64,000 nucleotides of DNA from Microbacterium proteolyticum (GCF_029639405.1 NZ_CP121274.1:1798001-1862000), one strand, 5' to 3'; shown: positions 15,195 to 23,727, counted from the stretch's first letter. Made by a program: numbers and translations. Notes: generated from the sequence alone by a model not told the origin.

Positions 15195-15320
15195 GGTTTT
15201 GGTGTACGTCGAAACACCAAGGTCTCTTCCACTCGCGAAGCGAGCCGACGCCCCGGGTCCACGATGGCGTGGACCGTATTGACGGGATCGTCGCGTGGGA
15301 ATACTCCCCTTGCCGGGCTC
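15195..15320 (-). promoter_or_regulatory. yybP-ykoY-type manganese riboswitch upstream of terC
   Basis: On the minus strand the leader holds the conserved landmarks of actinobacterial yybP-ykoY elements in order: GGGGAGTA (15302-15309), CCGTCAATACGG (15274-15285) and GGAAGAGACC (15221-15230). A 7-bp hairpin (TTGGTGT / ACACCAA, 15199-15220) follows, just before the ribosome site, and is a candidate expression platform. This class senses Mn(II) and usually activates exporters such as TerC. Recognition is from memory of the consensus, not from a covariance model. Confidence 0.82.
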
Positions 15321-15321
15321 C

Positions 15322-15327
15322 ATCCTA
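15322..15327 (-). promoter_or_regulatory. -10 box of the riboswitch-terC transcript
   Basis: TAGGAT on the minus strand, placed so that transcription would start at about 15315, immediately before the riboswitch. No good -35 is visible. Confidence 0.45.
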
Positions 15328-15460
15328 CCGGAGCTTGACAGGACGCGGCCGCGCGCCCTCTGAGAGTCGACCAGCACGGCCGCGTCCCGGACGCAACCCC
15401 CCGGTCCGGCATCCGATCCGCCGAGAGGATGCCGAGAGGACCCGGATCGAGGAGGACCCC

Positions 15461-15646
15461 ATGGACGATCGCGAACCCACCCAGGACGCCCCGGTGATGG
15501 ACGGCGCCACCGAGGCGGCGCCCGAGGAGAAGAAGGCCGGCGCGAAGCAGCAGCGGGCGGCCGACGCGGCCGTCAGCGACGGCGCAGCCGACGACGATCT
15601 GAACGACGACGTCCGCAGCATCCGCGCCTACGGCGAGGACCGCTGA
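15461..15646 (+). CDS. Small acidic hydrophilic protein
   Basis: A 61-residue, highly charged protein without hydrophobic stretches, rich in Asp, Glu and Ala (for example GAADDDLNDDVRSIRAYGEDR at the end). GAGGAGG five bases before the ATG supports translation. No family is recognised; such proteins are often intrinsically disordered. It converges on a glycosyltransferase gene. Confidence 0.6.
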   Translation: MDDREPTQDAPVMDGATEAAPEEKKAGAKQQRAADAAVSDGAADDDLNDDVRSIRAYGEDR

Positions 15647-15653
15647 ACGACGA

Positions 15654-15673
15654 ACCCCGTCCGGAGCCGGGGT
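15654..15673 (+). terminator. Weak hairpin after the small acidic gene
   Basis: ACCCCG and CGGGGT form a 6-bp stem eight bases past the stop, with no T-tract. Possible terminator only. Confidence 0.3.
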
Positions 15674-15790
15674 GGGGGAATGGCTCGACGGACGGGGGAC
15701 GTCGTGCGCCGTGAGAGGCGCCTCCGCGCCGGCAATGCCGGGGCTGGGTGAGATGACAGTACGCCCCCGCGTGGGGTGAGGGGCGCGCTC

Positions 15791-17227
15791 TCAGCCGATC
15801 CGAAGGCGCCGCCGCACCATCTCTCGGAATAGCCAGGTGCGTTCGCGCATCCGGTGTCGTCGAGCCGCCCGGCGCAGCGTCGCGCTCCACCGCTCCAGCA
15901 CGACCGACTTGTCGAGCTCCGCAGCCCGGGCGACGGCGTCGCGTCGCATCCGGGTGAGCACGCGCTCGTCCGTCGTCACGGCCGCCACCAGCGTCTCGGT
16001 GAGACGGGCGACATCGCCGGCCGGCACGAGCCACCCCGTGCGGCCGTGCCGGATGAGTTCGCGCGGACCGTACGGCACGTCGTAGGCGATCGGCAGGCAT
16101 CCGGCCGCCATCGCCTCCGCCACGACCAGCGAGAACGCCTCGGAGCGGCTGGTGAGCAGCAGAACGGATGCCGAGGTCAGCGCCTCCCGCGCGGTCGGAG
16201 CGAAGCCGTGCAGACGAACAGACCCATCCGTGCCCGCGAGCGCCTCGAGCCGCTCGCGCTCGGGTCCGTCGCCGTAGACGTCGAGCGTGAGTCCGGGGAC
16301 GGTCTCCGCCGCCCCGCGCGCGGCCGCGACGGCGTCCTCGACACGCTTGATGCCCTCCAGCCGCGCGAGGACGACCGCCCCGTCGCGGGGCCCCGGTCGA
16401 GACTCCACCCGCGACACGGGGTGCGGCACGACGGCGAGCAGCGGCAGGGGGCCGACCCGCCGTCGCACGTCGCGCGCCTGCCGGGCGGTGCAGAACACGA
16501 CCGCATCGAACGCTCCCAGCCGCGCGAAGACCTCCGCCCGCGACGGGCGCAGCGCCGCGCCGTCGTCGGTCAGGTGCGAGCCGTGCACCACGTGGACGAC
16601 GACGACGTGCGGGCGCCGGTATCCGGCGGCGAACCGAGCCATCGCCTTGCTGTCCACGAGGAGGAACGTCGGCTCCGCGCCGGTGAGGTGATCCAGCCAC
16701 GCGGCGTACAGGCTCCGAACCCCGCGCCAGGCAGCCCGGGGGGAGCCCTCCGCATCGCAGGTGACGACGACGCGACGGACGCCGCCGTCCGGCGTGGGCA
16801 CGTCGCGGCGGTCGCTCGCGGCGAGGGTCCCGTCGGGGCGCAGGTGGTCGACCTGCTGCACTGTCCCCCGGGCGTCCGTCCGGACGCGGCGCAGGACGGT
16901 TCCGTGGGCCCGGTCCTCCACGGAACCGTCCGGAAGGGGAGAGAACCCCGCGGACGGTCCGACCGGGCGACCCCGCAGATCGTTGTCGCGCAGCCAGTCC
17001 CAGAGGTTCCGCACCCGCACGCCCGCCGACAGGGCCGCGCGGTCGGACAGTTCGGCCTCCGCGGACACCGTGTCGGCGCGATCATCGCAGGTCAGGACGT
17101 CCACGGGGGCGCCACCGCGACGGTCGAACAGTCGCGAGCGCTGCAGCAGGGCCGCCGTCAGCCCGCCGTACGCCCGGGGGATCCCCCACGTGAGGACGAG
17201 CTGGCGCCCCGGAGGCAGTGCCGTCAC
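15791..17227 (-). CDS. Family 4 glycosyltransferase (GT-B fold)
   Basis: A 478-residue cytosolic glycosyltransferase. The C-terminal Rossmann half carries GT4 marks: VVLARLEGIKRVEDAVAAAR, DVYGDGPERERLEAL, the motif SRSEAFSLVVAEAMAAGCLP with its two-glutamate E-x7-E signature, and GRTGWLVPAGD. The N-terminal half begins LVLTWGIPRAYGGLTAALL. The overall pattern resembles poly(glycerol-phosphate) glucosyltransferases of wall teichoic acid, but donor and acceptor are unknown. The GTG at 17227 was chosen because upstream sequence in frame is proline/histidine-rich and non-coding; no clear ribosome site supports it, so the start is uncertain. Confidence 0.85.
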   Translation of the reverse strand: MTALPPGRQLVLTWGIPRAYGGLTAALLQRSRLFDRRGGAPVDVLTCDDRADTVSAEAELSDRAALSAGVRVRNLWDWLRDNDLRGRPVGPSAGFSPLPDGSVEDRAHGTVLRRVRTDARGTVQQVDHLRPDGTLAASDRRDVPTPDGGVRRVVVTCDAEGSPRAAWRGVRSLYAAWLDHLTGAEPTFLLVDSKAMARFAAGYRRPHVVVVHVVHGSHLTDDGAALRPSRAEVFARLGAFDAVVFCTARQARDVRRRVGPLPLLAVVPHPVSRVESRPGPRDGAVVLARLEGIKRVEDAVAAARGAAETVPGLTLDVYGDGPERERLEALAGTDGSVRLHGFAPTAREALTSASVLLLTSRSEAFSLVVAEAMAAGCLPIAYDVPYGPRELIRHGRTGWLVPAGDVARLTETLVAAVTTDERVLTRMRRDAVARAAELDKSVVLERWSATLRRAARRHRMRERTWLFREMVRRRLRIG

Positions 17228-17383
17228 CGCGCGCGACCGGGGGCGGACGTGCGGAGGTGGCGGAGACGGCGGAGACGGGCGCCGCGGGGGGAGGTGCGCA
17301 TGACGCGACTCTACGCGGGGGTGCCGACCCGGCCGTCGTGCAACCCCGGGGCCGGTTGCCGGACCGTGCCTGAAGATGAGGGC

Positions 17384-18082
17384 ATGCCGACGGATGCCGA
17401 GCCCGGATCGCTCGCGAGGCGGGCGTGGGGCCGCGACCTCTCCTGGTGGGCCCGGGACTACGTCTACGCCGTCGCGGCGCAGCTGCGCGCGATCGGCGCC
17501 GGGCGCCCCGACGACCTCGTGTCCGGAACGAAGCGGCCCCTGGTCCTCGTGCCGGGGATCTACGAGACGTGGCGATTCCTCGAGCCGCTCGCCGAAGCTC
17601 TCCACGAACGGGGGCACCCGGTCCACGTCGTCGCGGGGCTCGGAGCCAATCGCCGCCCCGTGATCGAGTCGGCGGGTCGCGTCGTCGACCTGATCGTGGA
17701 GCGCGAGCTGGACGACCTGGTCCTCGTCGCCCACAGCAAGGGCGGTCTGATCGGCAAGCACGTCATGGCCTTCGATCCGGTCGGCGAGCGGGTGCGGGCC
17801 ATGGTCGCCGTGGCGACCCCGTTCGGAGGATCCCGGTACAGCAGCCTGATGCCCGCTCCGTCGCTCCGCGCATTCCGTTCGGGGGATGCGACGATGCGGG
17901 CGCTCGCCGCCTCGGCCGAGGTCAACACGCGCATCGTCTCCGTCTACGGCGCCTTCGACCCCCACATCCCGGAGGGGAGCGAACTCAGGGGCGCACGGAA
18001 CATCCGCCTGGATGCCGGCGGTCACTTCCGCGTGCTCGCCGACCCGCGGGTCATCGCCGAAGTGGTGCGCGCGGCGGAGTGA
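17384..18082 (+). CDS. Alpha/beta hydrolase (lipase/esterase-like)
   Basis: A 232-residue alpha/beta-hydrolase. The nucleophile elbow is AHSKGG (Ser about residue 116). A probable acid lies in FDPHIPEG and the His in GGHFRVL near the C-terminus, completing a triad. The N-terminal strand PLVLVPGIYETW is typical of triacylglycerol-lipase-like proteins. It has no signal peptide, so it is probably cytosolic. It is transcribed away from the GT4 gene, with a 156-bp gap lacking a clear promoter, and converges on a DUF2207 gene 15 bases away. The substrate is unknown. Confidence 0.82.
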   Translation: MPTDAEPGSLARRAWGRDLSWWARDYVYAVAAQLRAIGAGRPDDLVSGTKRPLVLVPGIYETWRFLEPLAEALHERGHPVHVVAGLGANRRPVIESAGRVVDLIVERELDDLVLVAHSKGGLIGKHVMAFDPVGERVRAMVAVATPFGGSRYSSLMPAPSLRAFRSGDATMRALAASAEVNTRIVSVYGAFDPHIPEGSELRGARNIRLDAGGHFRVLADPRVIAEVVRAAE

Positions 18083-18097
18083 GCCGCGCCGGGCCCG

Positions 18098-19948
18098 TCA
18101 CCGTCCGCCTCCGCCTCCGCCTCCCATCCCTCCGCCCGAGAAGCCACCGCCGAACGAGCCGCCCGAGAAGCTTCCCGAGCCGCTCACCTGCGGTGCCGGG
18201 CTGGTCCCGGAGTGCATCGTCGACAGCGACGACGCCAGCAGGGCGCTCGAGAACCCGTTCGGTCCGGAGTACCAGCCGAGTTCCGTCCCGGTCGCCCGGG
18301 CCCCGGTGGCGAGCACGTCGGCCCACTCCCGCTCGACGCCCCAGACGACCGCCCACGGCAGCAGCTTCTCGTGCAGGTGCAGCACCTGCACGGGGTCATC
18401 GACTCCGGCGGGCCGGCGCTCGGCTCCCTCCGGACTCTGCAGCACGCGCATACGGTCGGCTTCGGCCAGGGCCAGGTAGTCCCGCAGCCCGAGCAGATGG
18501 TCGCGCGCGGGCGCCCCGGCATCCGTCACCCGATCCGAGTACCGGAGGAGGACGAACGTCAGGATGCCGCCGGCCACCGTCGCCGGGATCGCTGCGATCT
18601 GCCACCAGGTCGGTGCCGCTCCGACCGACGTGATGATCAGGGCGGCGACCGCGACCCCGAACGCGATCACGGCGATCGTCCCCGCGATCACGGCCCCCCG
18701 CATCCGCGGTGGACGCATCCATCCGCGGCGGCGCACCTCTGCGCCGGCCACCGTGAGGAGGTCGCGCAGCCGTTCGCCCGCGTCGCTGCCCGGTGTGTCC
18801 AGTGCCACGCGCTCGCCGGGTCGCGGGCTCTCGCCGAACACGGCGGCGAGGACCCCCGCCCGCAGGGGGGTCGCTCCGGTTCCGTCGATGTACTCCAGGG
18901 CCAGCTCGTCGTCCGCGGAGGGGTCTTCCACGATGCGGAGGTGTCCGGCGACCGCCGTGTCGAGGACCGCGGCGGGGAGGGCGCCGCGCGAACGTCCGAC
19001 GAGGTGCGCGCCCTCGAGCACGTCGACGTCGGCGGGCGGGGCGTACTCCGGGACGATGATGCCCCGACCCGCGGCGTCGCGGTTGCGGCGACGCGAGAAG
19101 ATCGCCGCCCCGATCGCGGCGGCGGTGACGCCGAGGGAGCCCAGCGAGATCGCGGACAGCGCCGGCGCGGCATCCACGGAGAACTGTTCGGCCGCGGTCC
19201 GCACCACCTCGCCCGGGACGAACGTGCCCCGCGCGAAGCCGACGGAGATGGTGAGGTTCTCGCCCGGTCCGAGGTCGTCCGCCGCGGCGGAGAACGTCAG
19301 GCCGCCGTCCGCCCGATCCGCTCGGACGACGTCGCACCGGTCGGTCGACCCTTGTTCGCCCCGGTAGCAGGCGGCGGCGCCGTCGAGTGCTGTCGGCGCG
19401 AGAGCGGCATCCACCGCCACCTCGACGCTCACCCGACCGAAGGGCTGCGCCCACTCCGTTCCGTTGACGTCGCGGTAGAACTCGTCGGTGTCGGTGTCGT
19501 CGAACGCGCGGATGGTGTCGCGCTGGGTGTACGAGATCACGTACGTCTGCCTGCCGTGCACGTAATCGTCGTCGCCGGTGAGGACCCGGACCTCCCGTCG
19601 GTCCGTCTCGATCTCGTAGGGGATGGCTGCGCCGTCGGCACCCGTGACCGAGATGATGCGCGTCTGCAGGGGTACGCCGTCGTAGTCGTCCGGGATGGCC
19701 CGGACGATGCCGCGGTTCTGGTCGTCTTCCGGGAACTGCGCGACGAGCGTCTCCGTGACCGTCGACTCGGCGTGCCCGTCCGCGGACCGCGTCAGCGACA
19801 TCTGCGCGTCGAAGGACTCGAACCGGAAGTCGTCCACGTCGGCGCGCGCGGGGGCGGGCGGCGTCGCCGCCAGGAGGAGCAGGCCGAGGAGCACCGCTGA
19901 CGTCAGCGCGGAGCGGATCGAGCGGACTCGAGAGGCGAGGGCGTCCAT
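18098..19948 (-). CDS. DUF2207 membrane protein
   Basis: A 616-residue predicted membrane protein. A signal peptide (about residues 13-36, ending PAPARA) precedes the extracellular DUF2207 domain (about 40-240; DFRFESFDAQMSLTRSADG, then VVRAIPDDYDGVPLQ). Membrane helices follow at about 262-282 and 425-470, then a cytoplasmic segment and a C-terminal Gly/Ser-rich tail of the GGSFGGGFSGGG type that is characteristic of this family. Function is unknown. TACCGT six bases before the ATG marks a leaderless start. Confidence 0.88.
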   Translation of the reverse strand: MDALASRVRSIRSALTSAVLLGLLLLAATPPAPARADVDDFRFESFDAQMSLTRSADGHAESTVTETLVAQFPEDDQNRGIVRAIPDDYDGVPLQTRIISVTGADGAAIPYEIETDRREVRVLTGDDDYVHGRQTYVISYTQRDTIRAFDDTDTDEFYRDVNGTEWAQPFGRVSVEVAVDAALAPTALDGAAACYRGEQGSTDRCDVVRADRADGGLTFSAAADDLGPGENLTISVGFARGTFVPGEVVRTAAEQFSVDAAPALSAISLGSLGVTAAAIGAAIFSRRRNRDAAGRGIIVPEYAPPADVDVLEGAHLVGRSRGALPAAVLDTAVAGHLRIVEDPSADDELALEYIDGTGATPLRAGVLAAVFGESPRPGERVALDTPGSDAGERLRDLLTVAGAEVRRRGWMRPPRMRGAVIAGTIAVIAFGVAVAALIITSVGAAPTWWQIAAIPATVAGGILTFVLLRYSDRVTDAGAPARDHLLGLRDYLALAEADRMRVLQSPEGAERRPAGVDDPVQVLHLHEKLLPWAVVWGVEREWADVLATGARATGTELGWYSGPNGFSSALLASSLSTMHSGTSPAPQVSGSGSFSGGSFGGGFSGGGMGGGGGGGR

Positions 19949-19954
19949 ATCCCG

Positions 19955-19960
19955 ACGGTA
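19955..19960 (-). promoter_or_regulatory. -10 box for leaderless DUF2207 transcript
   Basis: TACCGT on the minus strand, six bases before the ATG at 19948. Confidence 0.55.
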
Positions 19961-20042
19961 TCGAGATGCGCCCGGCGGGGGATCCGTCCTGCGGGGGAGG
20001 TCGGTGCGCGGAGGGTCGACGGCGCGCCACGGTATCGGGCTG

Positions 20043-20603
20043 TCAGCCGGCAGCGCGTCCTGCCGTGGGGTGCTCGGCGGGATGCTCGCTCAGGCAGCAC
20101 GGCGCCCCCGTCCTCGTGCACGAGCCGTCGACGGCGCAGCGCATGCGTTCGAGGAAGGCCGTCACGGCATCCGCCTCGACTCGGCTCATTCCGGAAGTGA
20201 CGCGCATCATGCGCTCGTGCATGCCCCCGAGGGTGTCGCGGATCTCGTCCTCCGTGTGCGTGGTCCCGCGCACGAGGATCTTCCGTCGATCCGTCGGATG
20301 CCGCTCGCGTCGCACGTGCCCCGATCGTTCGAGACGATCCAGGAGCGCGGTGATGGATGCCGTCGACAGCCCGAGGTGGCGCGCGAGATCGGCGGGTGTC
20401 GTGTCGGTTCTTGCTCCGGCACTGCGGGTGAGGAATCGCAGGACGAGGAGTTCGTTCTCGCCCATCGCCATCGAGTCCTGCGTGCGCCGACGCATCGCCA
20501 TCTCCGCGGTTCTGTACTCCCGGAGCGCCTGCATGACGCGCGATCCGCGTCGGCCGTCGGCGCTCTCGCCGTACCAGTAGGGAGCGGGGGATGCGGTGGT
20601 CAT
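20043..20603 (-). CDS. MarR-family regulator with Cys-containing C-terminus
   Basis: A 186-residue MarR-type regulator. The helix-turn-helix is PADLARHLGLSTASITALLD (about residues 75-94), followed by the wing RERHPTDRRKILVRG. The tail has four cysteines (CAVDGSC, then CC in GAPCCLSEH), which could sense oxidation or metal; this is inference. The ATG has GGAGG seven bases upstream. It is divergent from the small-protein gene at 20698, repeating the arrangement at 3280-3937. Confidence 0.88.
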   Translation of the reverse strand: MTTASPAPYWYGESADGRRGSRVMQALREYRTAEMAMRRRTQDSMAMGENELLVLRFLTRSAGARTDTTPADLARHLGLSTASITALLDRLERSGHVRRERHPTDRRKILVRGTTHTEDEIRDTLGGMHERMMRVTSGMSRVEADAVTAFLERMRCAVDGSCTRTGAPCCLSEHPAEHPTAGRAAG

Positions 20604-20636
20604 CGGGCCGCCTCCGATCTTCGCCTTATATCTCGG

Positions 20637-20679
20637 TTGCTTATTCGCTAGTCTACCTAGTAAGTTCGTAAACAAGCAA
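20637..20679. promoter_or_regulatory. Divergent operator/promoter region of the second MarR pair
   Basis: An AT-rich island with TTGCTT (20637-20642) inverted as AAGCAA (20674-20679), two CTAG boxes, and ACCTAGTAA (20655-20663) lying 34 bases before the ATG at 20698. The ACCTAGTAA box is at an almost identical distance before the paralogue at 3937. It may be a -10 region, an operator or both. Confidence 0.55.
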
Positions 20680-20697
20680 AGAGTGAAGGGACACATC

Positions 20698-21084
20698 ATG
20701 GCGAAGCTGTTCTACGGGACGACCCCCGAGCCCATCACGATCGACGATCGGATGCTCGCCCACGTCAAGGTGGTCGTCGCCACCAAGCTGCGCCGCGGCG
20801 AGAGCTTCACGCTGTCGTGGACGCACGGCGAGGACGAGCCCGCCGGCCGCTCGACGATCTGGCTGCAGCCCGCCATCCCGCTGCGCTTCGTCTTCGAGTC
20901 CGAGCAGCCGGAGTCCCTCGACCAGAACCTGCTCAAGCGCATGGCGAACGACGCCAACTCCTCGCGCGGTCTGAATCTCGACATCGACACCGTCCCGGCC
21001 GCGGCCGCCGAGCGCCCGGCTTCCGCCCGGCCCGGTCAGGCGCGGTCCACCGCGGCGCCGCGCTCCCTGGTCCGCGCCGCATGA
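20698..21084 (+). CDS. Small conserved protein, paralogue C, divergent to a MarR gene
   Basis: A 128-residue member of the three-copy family (see 2953-3273 and 3937-4275). It begins MAKLFYG and shares DRMLAHVKVVVATKLRRGES and STIWLQPAIPLRFVFES with copy B almost unchanged. The C-terminal 35 residues are a variable Ala/Pro/Arg tail. GAAGGG lies seven bases before the ATG. The TGA stop overlaps the ATG of a 36-residue ORF. Function is unknown; the conserved core and repeated pairing with MarR regulators point to a small inducible stress or surface-state protein, which is speculative. Confidence 0.85.
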   Translation: MAKLFYGTTPEPITIDDRMLAHVKVVVATKLRRGESFTLSWTHGEDEPAGRSTIWLQPAIPLRFVFESEQPESLDQNLLKRMANDANSSRGLNLDIDTVPAAAAERPASARPGQARSTAAPRSLVRAA

Positions 21085-21191
21085 GCGCCGCAGACCAGGT
21101 GGTCGTGACTCACTCCCTCGCGTGGGACGTGCCCACCGAGCCGCTCACGATCATCACGCCCGCGGCCCTCGCCGCCACCGTCACGGTGTGA
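21081..21191 (+). CDS. 36-residue peptide coupled to paralogue C
   Basis: A 36-residue frame beginning MSAADQVVVTHSLAWDVPTE whose ATG overlaps the upstream stop as ATGA, a common sign of translational coupling. It has a mildly hydrophobic C-terminal half and no recognised similarity. Its last 11 bases overlap the 3' end of the convergent gene at 21181-21399. The overlap is good support; the lack of a ribosome site of its own and the short length keep confidence modest. Confidence 0.45.
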   Translation: MSAADQVVVTHSLAWDVPTEPLTIITPAALAATVTV

Positions 21192-21399
21192 CGTCGTCGG
21201 CGTCCTCGGCGTCGCCCCGTCCCGACGCGCCGGGCTCCCGTCGCGTGAGAACGATCGCGACGGCCAGCAGGACGGCGCCGACGACGATGAAAACGACTTT
21301 CGGGGCGACCGGACCGTCGGCCGGGAGCACCGACGTCGGGGCCGCGAACACGAGGGCGGCGAGGCCGGCGGAGATCGCCCCCCACGGGCGCCTCGTCAT
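21181..21399 (-). CDS. Small two-helix membrane protein
   Basis: A 72-residue protein with two hydrophobic segments (about residues 8-24 and 34-54) separated by a short Pro/Gly loop, and an acidic C-terminal tail. No family is recognised. It begins 35 bases after the aldo/keto reductase stop in the same direction and probably shares its transcript. The ribosome site is weak (GGAAGTGAG at a long distance). Confidence 0.6.
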   Translation of the reverse strand: MTRRPWGAISAGLAALVFAAPTSVLPADGPVAPKVVFIVVGAVLLAVAIVLTRREPGASGRGDAEDADDVTP

Positions 21400-21434
21400 C
21401 GATGCCGTCTCACGCTCACTTCCGCCCGGCGCGG

Positions 21435-22370
21435 TCACGGGACGACGTATCCCGCCGCACGGACCAGCGCGTACCACTCCGCCCGGGTCAAGACGACGTC
21501 GGCTCCCGCCGCCGCGTCGATCACTCGACCGGGCGTCGTGGTCCCCAACACCACCTGCATCCCGGCGGGATGCCGGGTGATCCATGCCACGGCGATCGCG
21601 ATCGGGGTGACACGGTAGCGCGCGGCCAGGTCGTCGATCACGGCGTTCAGCTCGGCGTAGGCCGGGTCGCCGAGGAACACGCCGTTCCCCTTCGTCCCCT
21701 GCAGCGGTGACCATGCCTGGAGGGTGATGCCTTCCAGGCGGCAGTAGTCGACGAGTCCGCCGCCGTCGAGGACGGCGGACTGCGGTGTGGACTCCATGTT
21801 CATCGCGAGCCCCTGCGCGACGATCGGCGCGTGCGCGACGGAGAGCTGCACCTGGTTCGCGACGATGGGCTGGCGCACCGCCGTGCGCAGCAGGTCGATC
21901 TGGCGCGGGGTGTGGTTGGACACCCCGAAAGCGCGCACCTTGCCGGCGGCCTCCAGCTCATCGAACGCGCGCGCGACTTCGTCGGGTTCGACGAGCGCGT
22001 CGGGTCGGTGCAGCAGCAGAACGTCGACGTAGTCGGTCTTCAGCGCGCGGAGGGACTCGTCCACGGAGGCGACGATGTGCTCGTAGGAGAAGTCGAAGTA
22101 CGGACCCTCGCGGACGATGCCCGCCTTCGTCTGCAGCCGGATCTCGGCGCGCTCGGACGAACCGAGCGCGAGCGCCTCGGAGAACCGCCGCTCGGCGGAA
22201 TGGAGCTCGCGCGCGTAGATGTCGGCATGGTCGAAGAAGTCGATGCCCGCCGAGCGTGCCGCCTCGTAGAGCTCGCGGACCTCCGCGTCGCTCTTGTCGT
22301 CGATCCGCATCATTCCGGCGACGACGGCGGGGACGGCGGGGCCCGAGGGGCCGAGGGGGACGGATCGCAT
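21435..22370 (-). CDS. Aldo/keto reductase (YdhF-like)
   Basis: A 311-residue NADPH-dependent TIM-barrel oxidoreductase. The catalytic tetrad is recognisable: Asp and Tyr in FDHADIYARE, Lys in LQTKAGIV and His in LLLHRPD. The C-terminal AVAWITRHPAGMQVVLGTTT is the usual cofactor-binding end. It most resembles YdhF-type cytosolic reductases; the substrate is unknown. A TAACGT box six bases before the ATG indicates a leaderless transcript. Confidence 0.9.
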   Translation of the reverse strand: MRSVPLGPSGPAVPAVVAGMMRIDDKSDAEVRELYEAARSAGIDFFDHADIYARELHSAERRFSEALALGSSERAEIRLQTKAGIVREGPYFDFSYEHIVASVDESLRALKTDYVDVLLLHRPDALVEPDEVARAFDELEAAGKVRAFGVSNHTPRQIDLLRTAVRQPIVANQVQLSVAHAPIVAQGLAMNMESTPQSAVLDGGGLVDYCRLEGITLQAWSPLQGTKGNGVFLGDPAYAELNAVIDDLAARYRVTPIAIAVAWITRHPAGMQVVLGTTTPGRVIDAAAGADVVLTRAEWYALVRAAGYVVP

Positions 22371-22376
22371 CGCTCC

Positions 22377-22382
22377 ACGTTA
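22377..22382 (-). promoter_or_regulatory. -10 box for leaderless aldo/keto reductase transcript
   Basis: TAACGT on the minus strand, six bases before the ATG at 22370. Confidence 0.5.
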
Positions 22383-22404
22383 TCCCCGCCCGGGCCCCGG
22401 CGTC

Positions 22405-23727
22405 TCAGTCGGAGGGCGCCGTGCCCTCTCCGCCGCCGTTCGCCACCGCGGGCTCGGCATCCTGATCGTCCTCACCCGGTCGCGGCGTCCCCCGCGGTGT
22501 CGCGCGCAGCAGCTCGTTCATCTCGGAGAGGAAACCGCCGAGCTGTTGCTGCTGCCAGCGGAGATCGCGCGTGCGGTCCTCGGCGTCCCGCAGCACCGTG
22601 GCCGCGTGCGCCGTGATCGTGTCCGCGATCCGTTGGGCCTTCTCCCGCGCGTCGTCCAGGACCTCCCGCGCGTGGACGTTCGCCTGCGCCTCGATCTGTT
22701 GGGCCTGGGCGCGTGCCAGCCGCTCATGATCGTCGGCCCGTGCCGCGATCCGTCGCGCGTGGTCGAGGGCCGCCTCCACCTGTTCGCTCGCGTCCGAAGT
22801 GATCCGTTCGGCGTGCGCGACCGCCTGATTGTGCAGGACGAGGAACTCCTGCTGCGCCTCGTCCTGGCGCCGGGTCAGAGACTCCTCGAACTCGAGGACC
22901 CGGGCGGTCATCTCTCGGACGTCGCGCTCGGCGGCGGCCCGGAGGTCGCCGGTCTCGCGCGAGACGAGCGAGCGCAGCGCCGCCGCCCCTCTCTCGGCCT
23001 CCGTGCGCAGCGCGACGGCCTCGCGCTCGGCCTGGGCCACCTTCTCGGCCGCGTGGGCGGCCTCCCGCTCGAGGCGAGCGTGATGCGCGGTGAGCTCCGT
23101 CTCGATCCGCAGACGCGCCTGATCGGCGTCGTGCTGCGCCTCGGAGCGGATCCGGTCGCGTTCGGCGACCGCGTCCGCCCGGATGCCGTCGGCCTCGTCG
23201 CGGGCACCGGCCAGGAGTCGATCCGCCTGCGCCGCCGCATTCTGGACGAGGACGTTCGCCTGCTCCTCGGCGACGCGGAGGATCGCGTCGAACCGCTGAC
23301 GACTCTGCGCGGGATCCTCGCCGTCGCCGTCGGAGCCCGCGACGAGACCGGCGGAGAGGGCGGCGACCTGGGTCTCGGCTTCGGCTGCGCGCGCGGCCGC
23401 CGCACGCGCCTGCTCCTGCAGCCTGCCGGTCTCCTCGACGTGTCGCCGGGCCGCCTCCGCGAGCTCGTCATCGTGGTCTGCGCGCTGCTGCGCGTACATC
23501 GCCTCGGCGCGGAGCTTCTCGCGATGCACCTCGTCCGAGGCCGCGCGTGCGCGCTGGACGAGATGACGGACGGCGTCGTCCACGGCCTCGCGGTCGTACC
23601 CGCGGAAGGCGGCGGGGAACGTCGGAGACGCATCGTCGGCGTCGTCCCGTCGCAGCAACTCGTCGAGCGGCGAAGACTCCGCTCCGTCCGTCGACGCCGG
23701 CGACTTCTCGGTCTGGTCGTCCGTCAC
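22405..23727 (-). CDS. DivIVA-like long coiled-coil protein
   Basis: A 440-residue cytosolic protein. A short N-terminal DivIVA-like motif (FPAAFRGYDREAVDDAV, about residues 42-58) precedes some 340 residues of nearly continuous heptad coiled coil rich in Ala, Glu, Arg and Gln, and an acidic, disordered tail. Actinobacterial DivIVA/Wag31 and related scaffolds polymerise at poles or curved membrane and recruit growth machinery. This one is longer and more degenerate than Wag31, so it is probably a paralogue. The GTG start has GAGAGGAG upstream. Confidence 0.8.
   Translation of the reverse strand: MTDDQTEKSPASTDGAESSPLDELLRRDDADDASPTFPAAFRGYDREAVDDAVRHLVQRARAASDEVHREKLRAEAMYAQQRADHDDELAEAARRHVEETGRLQEQARAAAARAAEAETQVAALSAGLVAGSDGDGEDPAQSRQRFDAILRVAEEQANVLVQNAAAQADRLLAGARDEADGIRADAVAERDRIRSEAQHDADQARLRIETELTAHHARLEREAAHAAEKVAQAEREAVALRTEAERGAAALRSLVSRETGDLRAAAERDVREMTARVLEFEESLTRRQDEAQQEFLVLHNQAVAHAERITSDASEQVEAALDHARRIAARADDHERLARAQAQQIEAQANVHAREVLDDAREKAQRIADTITAHAATVLRDAEDRTRDLRWQQQQLGGFLSEMNELLRATPRGTPRPGEDDQDAEPAVANGGGEGTAPSD

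Noticed and set aside
15335-15340. TTGACA on the plus strand as a -35 element
   Set aside because: No -10 box at the right distance, and no plus-strand gene starts nearby.
15182-15412. N-terminal extension of TerC
   Set aside because: The extra codons coincide with riboswitch sequence; the GTG at 15181 has a proper ribosome site and starts at the family's usual position.
14147-15460. Plus-strand frame leading into the small acidic protein
   Set aside because: It is antisense to terC and its riboswitch; only the last 61 codons, after GAGGAGG, look like a gene.
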